Part shown: positions 1-5,756 of the stretch, piece after piece
Layout of the letters: every line of letters begins with the position of its first letter
How positions within the stretch are numbered: the first letter of the stretch is position 1
Source: Bacteroidales bacterium
Lineage (GTDB): Bacteria; Bacteroidota; Bacteroidia; Bacteroidales; UBA932
Direction: 5' to 3'
Assembly (NCBI GenBank): GCA_004556005.1
Contig: SFJA01000072.1
Span: forward strand, 1 to 7,983
DNA: 7,983 nt
Notes under the pieces: generated by a model
The model's database searches: none
Seen by the model: only the letters and a program-made list of their open reading frames with translations
Told to the model about the DNA's origin: nothing
Made by a program: the position numbers and the translations under genes

Positions 1-968
1 GGCTTCTGCTTCTCGTGCCTGTCATTCCGGCAGTATATGCCGTTATGCTGTGGCTGCGCAGGCGCCGCGTACGCCGTTTCGGAGACGAGGCTCTCGTCAC
101 GCAGCTTATGCCTTCCTGGTCATCAGCCAAGGCCTGGGCAAGGGTGATTCTCTTCTCCCTGGCATTTCTTTTCTTCGTCATAGGCCTCTCCAGACCTCTT
201 CTCGGAGCCAAGCTCAAGGAAAGGGAGAGCCGCGGAGCCGAGATTATGATATGTCTGGACGTCTCCAACTCAATGCTGGCGCAGGACTACTCTCCAAACC
301 GGCTTGAACGCGCCAAACTCGCCATATCGAGAATAGTTGACAAACTCCAGGAAGACCGCATCGGACTCATACTCTTTGCCGGAACATCGTTCGTACAGCT
401 CCCTGTAACAACGGATTATATCTCCGCAAAGATGTTTCTCAACTCCATCAATACCGCCTCTGTTCCCGTACAGGGCACAGCAATAGGCGAGGCACTGATG
501 ACCGCCGCAAAGAGTTTCAGCGCCCAGAGTGAAAAGAGCCGCGCAATCATTGTCATCACCGACGGCGAAAACCACGAGGACGACGCACTCGAGGCAGCCA
601 AAACCATAGCCGAGACCGGCATACGCATCTACACCGTCGGCGTAGGCAGTCTCCGTGGGCAGCCGATACCTGTTGACGGCGACCTGCTCAAGGACTCCGA
701 AGGCAACATCGTGGTCACCCGCCTCGACGAGGGCACCCTGCAGCAGATCGCCCAGGTCGGGTCGGGAGTCTATGTCCACGCCGGTAATGAAGAATTTGGT
801 CTTAACCCCATACTTGAAGACATACGAAGGCTCGAAGATGAGCGATTCAACAGCATAGTGTTTGAGGAGTATGAGGAACAGTATATGTATTTCTTTGCGA
901 TTGCCCTGCTGCTCTTTGTCGTGGAGATGCTGCTGGGTGAGAGGAAAATTAGGAGGAAATTGATTTGA
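1..968 (+). CDS. batB: BatB, VWA-domain inner-membrane protein (5' partial)
   Basis: Bat-operon VWA protein of the inner membrane, implicated in aerotolerance and envelope stress in Bacteroides; its biochemical role is unsettled. The frame is open from base 3 (codons LLLLV...) to TGA at 966-968. The GTG at 15 lies inside the first hydrophobic segment, so it is not the start; the real start is upstream and roughly 20 residues are missing compared with usual BatB proteins of about 340 aa. Visible parts: an N-terminal membrane helix followed by an Arg-rich cytoplasmic stretch (RRRRVRR), a second helix ending in SRPLLG, then the VWA domain. Its metal site (MIDAS) is intact: D-x-S-x-S at 258-272 (DVSNS), Thr at 477-479 (GTAIGEA) and the TDGE aspartate at 561-563. 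A C-terminal helix (YFFAIALLLFVVEML) follows. Wording such as LDVSNSM and the position directly before batC favour BatB over BatA, which is expected upstream with a MoxR ATPase and a DUF58 protein. Confidence 0.93.
   Translation, partial: LLLLVPVIPAVYAVMLWLRRRRVRRFGDEALVTQLMPSWSSAKAWARVILFSLAFLFFVIGLSRPLLGAKLKERESRGAEIMICLDVSNSMLAQDYSPNRLERAKLAISRIVDKLQEDRIGLILFAGTSFVQLPVTTDYISAKMFLNSINTASVPVQGTAIGEALMTAAKSFSAQSEKSRAIIVITDGENHEDDALEAAKTIAETGIRIYTVGVGSLRGQPIPVDGDLLKDSEGNIVVTRLDEGTLQQIAQVGSGVYVHAGNEEFGLNPILEDIRRLEDERFNSIVFEEYEEQYMYFFAIALLLFVVEMLLGERKIRRKLI
951..956 (+). promoter_or_regulatory. Strong Shine-Dalgarno for batC
   Basis: AGGAGG lies inside the last codons of batB, 8 nt before the TTG at 965. 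A consensus Shine-Dalgarno is uncommon in Bacteroidetes, where most starts rely on A/T-rich leaders. Here it supports the non-ATG start of batC and suggests translational coupling across the 4-base TTGA overlap. Confidence 0.7.
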
Positions 969-1708
969 AACGACTGAATTTCAATATTTTGGCACTGTTG
1001 CTTGCTCTGTGTGTCTGCCTGCCAGCCGCTGCACAGAACGAGAAGCATTTGGTCCGCAAGGGCAACAGGCAGTATGGCGGGGGCAAATTCCGTGAGTCGG
1101 CGGCAAGTTACGGCAAGGCCGCGGCAGTCGATTCCAACTCCTTTGCAGCCCAGTACAACCTTGCATCTTCGCTCTACCGTCTTGAGGACTGGAAAGCTGC
1201 CTCTGACGCATTGGGAAAGGCTGCTTCCGTGCTTCCTTCCGATGCTTCCCTGGCTGCGGACTGCCATTACAATTCCGGGGACGTCGCCCTGCAGCAGAAA
1301 GACTACGCAGCGGCGGTAAAGGCATTCAGGGAGGCGCTGCTGCTGCGTCCGGATGATCTGGACGCAAAGGAGAATTATATCTATGCCAAGAAAATGCTTG
1401 AAAATCAGCAGAATGGTGAGGGAGGACAAGGCGACGGCGGACAAAATGGTGACGACCGGCAGAACGACCAGAATCAGCAGAACGACCAGAATCAGCAGAA
1501 GGATCAGGACGGGAATGGTCAGGACCGTCAAAATCCTTCCGATAATCAGAATCAGTCCCAAGGCGATTCGGGTCAGGGAACTATGACTCCGCAGCAGGCG
1601 CAGAGGGTGCTCAATGCCATCCAGGCCGCCGAGAAGAAGACTCAGGACAAGGTAAACGCCGAAAAGGCAGAAAAGGATAAATCAAGACAGAAAGAGAAGA
1701 ATTGGTAG
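965..1708 (+). CDS. batC: BatC, periplasmic TPR protein with Q/N-rich tail
   Basis: Small periplasmic TPR member of the Bat system, presumed to act as a protein-protein scaffold. The TTG start at 965 is chosen because it follows AGGAGG, overlaps the batB stop (TTGA) and gives a complete signal peptide: basic KR, a Leu/Ala-rich core, and predicted cleavage near LPAAA/Q at about residue 23. The only downstream ATGs are far inside the protein. Residues about 26-145 form roughly three TPR helical pairs, recognisable from patterns such as GNRQYGGGKFRESAASYGKA, AQYNLASSLYRL and DYAAAVKAFREALLLRPDD. Residues about 148-205 are low-complexity Gln/Asn/Asp/Gly. A final amphipathic, Lys/Glu-rich helix (TPQQAQRVLNAIQAAEKK) ends in NW, a tail arrangement typical of BatC. 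Total 247 aa. The next gene begins one base after the stop. Cysteines 16 and 18 lie in the signal core without a proper lipobox, so I do not call it a lipoprotein. Confidence 0.92.
   Translation: MKRLNFNILALLLALCVCLPAAAQNEKHLVRKGNRQYGGGKFRESAASYGKAAAVDSNSFAAQYNLASSLYRLEDWKAASDALGKAASVLPSDASLAADCHYNSGDVALQQKDYAAAVKAFREALLLRPDDLDAKENYIYAKKMLENQQNGEGGQGDGGQNGDDRQNDQNQQNDQNQQKDQDGNGQDRQNPSDNQNQSQGDSGQGTMTPQQAQRVLNAIQAAEKKTQDKVNAEKAEKDKSRQKEKNW
1460..1513 (+). repeat. 18-nt tandem repeat in the batC Q/N linker
   Basis: CAGAACGACCAGAATCAG occurs twice perfectly (1460-1477 and 1478-1495), with a degraded third unit at 1496-1513. It encodes the hexapeptide QNDQNQ in BatC's disordered linker. In-frame 18-bp units allow the linker length to change by slippage without breaking the frame. 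Confidence 0.85.
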
Positions 1709-1709
1709 G

Positions 1710-4388
1710 ATGAAACGCTTGATTACTAATATATTGTTCCTGCTCACCGCAGCACTTGCGATGGGGCAGAATTCGCTCAAGGTCCAGGCTCCCGAGATAG
1801 TTGCGCTGGACGAACGCTTCAACGTGACCTTCGTCATTTCGGGGCGCGCAGAGCCTAGCAGTTTCGACTGGGTGCCGGGGGACGGATTCCAGCTGGTGTG
1901 GGGCCCGCAGAAGGGAAGCTACCACCAGCGTACGATAATCAACGGTAAATCAGAGAGTTCGACGCAGACAACCTACACCTACGTCCTTATGCCGAAGTCT
2001 GCGGGAAAATTTATCATACCGGCGGCTAAGGCCAAAGTCAAGGGCGAAACCCTGACCAGCGAACCATTCAGCATAGAGGTGGTCGCTTCTTCGGCGGGAA
2101 AGTCCGGCTTGTCCGGGCATCAGGGTTCTTCCGGCTCCGCCAATTCTTCCGGAATGAGCGGCGCATCGGGCTCCGGGAATGCTTCGGGTTCGGGATCCTC
2201 TTCCGGGTCCAGGGCAGCCGCCACGGGAGACATCGACAACTCCGACCTATTTATGCGCCTGAATGTCAGCAAGAGTTCCGTCGTTGTCGGAGAAAGCCTT
2301 ACGGCTACACTCAAGCTCTACCAGAGAGTCAATATTTCGGGCTTTGAGGATGCAAGATTTCCGAGTTTCAACGGATTCTGGAGCCAGCAGATCCAGGCCC
2401 CGACTAATATAGAATTTCGCCGTGAAAACGTTGACGGACAGATATATAACACTGCAGTACTTCGTAGTTGGACGCTCATCCCGCAAAAGTCCGGCAAGCT
2501 TGTCATTGACCCTGCGGAACTTGTCTGCCAGATTAATGTAAGGACTCCGAGAACACAGGTCGGAAGCATATTCGACAGTTTCTTCCAAGATGACTATCAT
2601 ACTGTAAGAAAGCGTGTTAGCTCACCTGCCGTTACTATCGCCGTCTCTGCTCTGCCTTCAGGTGCTCCCGATTCTTTCGGCGGTGGCGTGGGCAACTTCA
2701 AGATGAGCGTTTCGCTTTCCAAAGACTCGCTCAAGACACACGACGCCGCTTCGCTCAAGGTGGTAATCAGCGGAAAGGGCAACCTTGCGCTGCTTGAAGC
2801 TCCGAAACCTGCTTTCCCGCACGATTTTGAAACTTACGACGTCAAGATTACAGATGGAGCGTCTTCCAGGACGTTCGAGTTTCCTTTCATACCACGAAGC
2901 AGCGGTGATTTTGTCCTTCCTGCGCTCCAGTACACTTATTATGACGTCTCGTCGCGTACTTACGTGACCCTCTCCGGGCCGGAGATTGCTGTTTACGTTG
3001 AACGCAGTGAAAATGATGCGCTGCAGCCCGTTCAGGGCGTGCCGTCAGTGCAGGCCCCTGCCCGCAAGGATGTCAAGGACCTTGCTAACGACATACGCTT
3101 CATACATACCTCAGACCCTCATTTCAGCAGACAGGGTCATCTGTTCGCAGGTTCCCTTCTCTTCTGGCTGCTCTTCGCTTTGCTTCTTATTCTGGCTATT
3201 TGTATATGGTTCATAGTCAGGGCCGTGCTCCGCAGCCGTTCCGATGTCGTTAGCAGACGCAATCGCGCTGCGGCAAGGATGGCGACAAAGAGGCTTTCTA
3301 CGGCTCGTCAGTTCCTTGACAAGGGGCTCGTTACTGCTTTTTATGAGGAACTCCACCGTGCGCTTCTCGGCTTTGTTTCGGACAAATTCAACATTGACGC
3401 TGCTGACATGAGCCACGATGGCATCAGCGCCCGATTTGTGGATGCAGGTCTGGACCAAAAATGCACTTCCTCCTTCCTCGAACTGCTCGATGCCTGCGAG
3501 TTTGCACGCTACGCGCCATCTTCCGACAACTCCTCGATGGCCCAGCACTATCACTCTGCAATGGATATCATCACCTTGATAGATAACAATATGCACAGGA
3601 AGACCCAAAATCGTACACTTGTTGTAACGGCATTGCTTGCTGCAATGTCAGCATCTATCCTGCCGCCAGCCGAGGCCCGTGCAGATGGCAGAGCGGACTC
3701 GCTTTGGAATGCCGGGTTGTCCGCTTACTCGGAAGGCCGCTGGGAAGAGGCTCTGCAAGACTGGAAGGCAGTCGAAGCGCTCGGTATGGAGAGTCCACAC
3801 CTATATTATAATATAGGAAACGCCTTTTTCAAGCTCTCCGACCTCTCTCATTCCATCCTATATTATGAAAAGGCGCTCAAGCTTGATCCTTCTGACCGTG
3901 ATGCCCGCTACAATCTCGAATACGCGTCGTCTATGACGAGGGACAGGATCGAAAGCGTGCCTGAGTTTATACTGGCTCAATGGTGGAAGCATTTCTGCTA
4001 TTTGATGTCCTCGGGGACTTGGGCGGTGTTTACCCTTGTATTGCTTGCCCTGATGCTTGCCTGTCTCCTGCTCATTCTGCTTTCCCGTTCCTGTGGCCTG
4101 CGACGTCTTTCACTCGCTTCCGGAGCCGTTTCACTTGTGCTGATGATTCTTTGCCTGAGTTGTTCCCTGTACCAGAGGTCAAGGCTGGAGTCTCTCGACA
4201 GGGCTGTCGTCACGGCTACCGTTGCTCCGGTAAAGAGTTCTCCAGCAATCGCTTCGTCCACTGACTTGTTTGTCCTGCACGAGGGTACCAGGGTTGACGT
4301 TGTCGAAAGTGCAGGTCTATGGTACAGCATAAAACTCTCTGACGGAAGGCGTGGTTGGCTGGAAAAAAGCAATCTGGAGCTGTTCTGA
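1710..4388 (+). CDS. batD-batE: BatD-BatE fusion: beta-domain protein plus TPR-SH3 protein
   Basis: One uninterrupted 892-codon frame covers what are usually two Bat genes. BatD part (residues 1 to about 627): signal peptide (MKRLITNILF..., cleavage near MGQ), an N-terminal Ig-like domain (about 22-126), a Ser/Gly linker (127-173), further beta domains (about 175-432), one membrane helix (about 479-505), then a cytoplasmic helical domain ending at about 627. BatE part (628-892): a second signal-peptide-like segment (628-658, A-R-A at 656-658), TPRs (about 662-745, including HLYYNIGNAFFKLSDLSHSI), two membrane helices (about 771-792 and 801-821) and a C-terminal bacterial SH3 domain (about 833-892, ending GWLEKSNLELF). 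Lengths of 627 and 265 aa match free-standing BatD and BatE. The ATG at 1710 follows the batC stop by one base. Predicted topology is consistent: periplasm, membrane, cytoplasm, then back to periplasm for the TPRs. Whether the product stays fused, is cleaved, or is also started internally at 3591 cannot be told from sequence. Confidence 0.9.
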   Translation: MKRLITNILFLLTAALAMGQNSLKVQAPEIVALDERFNVTFVISGRAEPSSFDWVPGDGFQLVWGPQKGSYHQRTIINGKSESSTQTTYTYVLMPKSAGKFIIPAAKAKVKGETLTSEPFSIEVVASSAGKSGLSGHQGSSGSANSSGMSGASGSGNASGSGSSSGSRAAATGDIDNSDLFMRLNVSKSSVVVGESLTATLKLYQRVNISGFEDARFPSFNGFWSQQIQAPTNIEFRRENVDGQIYNTAVLRSWTLIPQKSGKLVIDPAELVCQINVRTPRTQVGSIFDSFFQDDYHTVRKRVSSPAVTIAVSALPSGAPDSFGGGVGNFKMSVSLSKDSLKTHDAASLKVVISGKGNLALLEAPKPAFPHDFETYDVKITDGASSRTFEFPFIPRSSGDFVLPALQYTYYDVSSRTYVTLSGPEIAVYVERSENDALQPVQGVPSVQAPARKDVKDLANDIRFIHTSDPHFSRQGHLFAGSLLFWLLFALLLILAICIWFIVRAVLRSRSDVVSRRNRAAARMATKRLSTARQFLDKGLVTAFYEELHRALLGFVSDKFNIDAADMSHDGISARFVDAGLDQKCTSSFLELLDACEFARYAPSSDNSSMAQHYHSAMDIITLIDNNMHRKTQNRTLVVTALLAAMSASILPPAEARADGRADSLWNAGLSAYSEGRWEEALQDWKAVEALGMESPHLYYNIGNAFFKLSDLSHSILYYEKALKLDPSDRDARYNLEYASSMTRDRIESVPEFILAQWWKHFCYLMSSGTWAVFTLVLLALMLACLLLILLSRSCGLRRLSLASGAVSLVLMILCLSCSLYQRSRLESLDRAVVTATVAPVKSSPAIASSTDLFVLHEGTRVDVVESAGLWYSIKLSDGRRGWLEKSNLELF
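2088..2228 (+). repeat. Ser/Gly low-complexity linker in BatD
   Basis: Residues 127-173 of the BatD part are almost entirely Ser, Gly and Ala with a few Asn, written with many TCC, GGC/GGG and TCG codons. It separates the first Ig-like domain from the next beta domain (starting DLFMRLNVSKSS). I read it as a flexible interdomain spacer that probably varies in length between strains. Confidence 0.75.
3591..3683 (+). other. Internal ATG and signal-peptide-like segment at the BatD/BatE junction
   Basis: The ATG at 3591 is in frame with BatD. It opens a textbook signal-peptide layout: basic n-region (HRKTQNR), hydrophobic core (TLVVTALLAAMSASIL), and AEARA/D, with the A-R-A box at residues 656-658. 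This is exactly where free BatE would begin. The bases just upstream (GATAGATAACAAT) are A/T-rich with no Shine-Dalgarno, which is acceptable for a Bacteroidetes start. It may serve as an internal start, as a signal-peptidase site within the fusion, or simply as a retained transmembrane helix. Confidence 0.6.
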
Positions 4389-4411
4389 CCCCTACTTTTT
4401 TAGGAAAAATT

Positions 4412-4443
4412 ATTGGATTTCCAGATATTTGTTCATAAATTTG
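4412..4443 (+). promoter_or_regulatory. Bacteroidetes-type promoter for the OmpA gene
   Basis: TAAATTTG at 4436-4443 matches the Bacteroidetes -7 consensus TAnnTTTG fully. ATTG at 4412-4415, 20 nt upstream, is a three-of-four match to the -33 TTTG element. It follows the bat operon stop and precedes the OmpA gene, so it probably starts a separate transcript at about 4447-4450. GATATTTG at 4424-4431 is a weaker alternative with one mismatch. Confidence 0.65.
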
Positions 4444-4445
4444 CA

Positions 4446-4491
4446 GCGTGCGTATAGTGTGGAATAGTGTCCACAAGGCTATAACGCACGC
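4446..4491 (+). promoter_or_regulatory. Long hairpin at the predicted 5' end of the OmpA mRNA
   Basis: Left arm 4446-4463 is contiguous. It pairs with TCCACA (4470-4475), CTATA (4479-4483) and CGCACGC (4485-4491). This gives blocks of 6, 5 and 7 bp around a 6-nt loop (ATAGTG), with a 3-nt bulge (AGG) and a 1-nt bulge (A): 18 base pairs in all. It starts 3 bp after the -7 element, so the RNA would begin in or just before the stem. About 19 nt of unpaired A/T-rich leader then lead to the first ATG. No U-tract follows, which argues against a terminator. A 7-bp direct repeat (ATAGTGT at 4454 and 4464, 10 bp apart) lies inside and could instead mark a protein-binding site. Confidence 0.7.
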
Positions 4492-4510
4492 AAATTGTTG
4501 ATTATTAACA

Positions 4511-5719
4511 ATGTTTATGCATATGAATTTTAAAAGGATTTTCCTGGTTCTCACCGCGTCATTGATGCTTGCGGGAATCGCGTCTGCCCAGCAGAGCAAG
4601 GCGGACAAGACAGTTGAGTTCAATCCTCACTGGTATGTTCAGTTACAGGGTGGTGCGGCATACACTCTCGGAGAGACGGTTGACTTTACCAAACTTCTCT
4701 CTCCTTCCGCATTCCTCAATGTGGGTTACAACTTCACTCCTGTTACGGGCGTGAGAGTGGGTCTCGGCGGATGGCAGGGAAAAGGCTATCACGTTTACGA
4801 GCAGACCGACTACTCTTTCAAGTTCGGCCAGGCCTACGCTGACCTTATGTTTAACCTCTGCAACCTCTTCGGCGGTTACAACCACAAGAGGCTTGTGTCT
4901 GTAGTGCCTTTCTTCGGTATCGGCGGATATCTCGGATTTGAGAACAGCCAGGCAGGCAAACTTATTTCATATGCCAATGAAAAGATGACCCTTCTCTGGG
5001 AGCCTGTCACTCCTTTCTTCGCTGCACGCGCAGGTGCGCTGGTTGACTTCCGTATTTGCGACAATTTCTCAATCAACCTCGAAGGCAACGTAAACGGTAT
5101 CGACGACAGGTTCAACTCCAAGGACGGTGACAACATCGACTGGCAGTTCAACGCTCTTCTCGGTCTTACCTACCGTTTCGGTTCTACCCGACCTTCAAAG
5201 GCTACTGCTGAGGAACTTGCTCTTGCTGACGCACTTGCAGCAGCCGCTGCAGCACAGAAGGCTGCTCAGCTTGCAAAGGACAATGCCGCCAAGGAAATTG
5301 CTGACGCGCAGAAGGCCGCTGATGACAGGGCTGCAAAGGCAGAGGCTGATGCAAAGGAACTTGCACGCCAGCTCGCCGAGCAGATGGCAGCTGCAAACGC
5401 AAAGCCTGTCGTAAACGTATTCTTCAAACTCAACAGCAGCGTTATCCAGAAAGAGGAAAAGACAAAGATCGACCGCGTGATTGCATATTTGCTCACCAAT
5501 CCTGATGCAGTTGTGGAACTCGTAGGTTATGCTGACAAGAACACCGGTACTCCAAGGTACAACAAGGGTATTTCTGAGCGTCGTGCAAAGGCCGTTGCCA
5601 AGTACATCAGGGAAAAGGGCATCGAGGCTAAGCGCATCGTAACCGATCATAAGGGTGACACCGTACAGCCGTTCGCAGTCAATGACGAGAACCGTGTCGT
5701 AATCTGCACCGTTGATTAA
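4511..5719 (+). CDS. OmpA-family outer-membrane protein with Ala-rich helical linker
   Basis: Major outer-membrane protein that probably ties the outer membrane to peptidoglycan. Signal peptide: NFKRIFLVLTASLMLAG then ASA/QQ, cleavage near residue 26. Residues about 35-225 form an N-terminal beta-barrel, with alternating strands and aromatic girdles (WYVQLQGGAAYTLG, FGIGGYLGF, LLGLTYRFG). Residues 230-297 are Ala/Lys/Glu/Asp-rich and probably helical. Residues about 298-402 are the OmpA C-terminal domain with the peptidoglycan-binding motif GYADKNTG...YNKGISERRA: Asp342 and Arg358 correspond to the ligand-binding Asp and Arg of E. coli OmpA. NDENRVVI is the usual late motif. Three in-frame ATGs compete (4511, 4517, 4523). 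4523 gives the most typical signal peptide and 4511 has the usual A/T-rich leader, so I keep 4511 with low certainty. Codon choice (GGT, GCT, CGT, AAC, GAC, TTC, AAG) is strongly biased, implying high expression. Confidence 0.92.
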   Translation: MFMHMNFKRIFLVLTASLMLAGIASAQQSKADKTVEFNPHWYVQLQGGAAYTLGETVDFTKLLSPSAFLNVGYNFTPVTGVRVGLGGWQGKGYHVYEQTDYSFKFGQAYADLMFNLCNLFGGYNHKRLVSVVPFFGIGGYLGFENSQAGKLISYANEKMTLLWEPVTPFFAARAGALVDFRICDNFSINLEGNVNGIDDRFNSKDGDNIDWQFNALLGLTYRFGSTRPSKATAEELALADALAAAAAAQKAAQLAKDNAAKEIADAQKAADDRAAKAEADAKELARQLAEQMAAANAKPVVNVFFKLNSSVIQKEEKTKIDRVIAYLLTNPDAVVELVGYADKNTGTPRYNKGISERRAKAVAKYIREKGIEAKRIVTDHKGDTVQPFAVNDENRVVICTVD

Positions 5720-5756
5720 TCATTAATCTATTTATATAACTTTATCTACTAACATT

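Noticed and set aside
15..17. GTG at 15 as the start of the first gene
   Set aside because: The frame is open to base 3 and encodes LLLLV, the continuing first membrane helix of a BatB protein. The gene is truncated by the window edge.
770..1561. 263-codon antisense frame rich in Leu/Ile/Val over batB/batC
   Set aside because: Its hydrophobic runs are the reverse complement of the batC Gln/Asn/Asp repeat codons. It spans the junction of two well-supported genes.
4391..4404. CCTA-CTTTTT-TAGG inverted repeat after batE as a terminator
   Set aside because: Only 4 bp of stem, and the T-run is in the loop rather than after the stem. I see no convincing terminator for the bat operon.
4446..4491. 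Hairpin as a terminator of the bat operon
   Set aside because: It is followed by CAAATTGTTGATT, not a T-run. If it ended transcription, too little room would remain for an OmpA promoter, while a good promoter lies just upstream of it.
5720..5737. Palindromic GATTAATC/ATTAATC near the OmpA stop as a regulatory site
   Set aside because: Short, A/T-rich and partly inside the stop codon context; indistinguishable from chance.
5711..5744. Promoter between the OmpA and lipoprotein genes (GTTG and TAACTTTA)
   Set aside because: The -7-like element misses the final G, the spacing is long and the predicted leader would be only a few bases. Co-transcription from 4436 is simpler.
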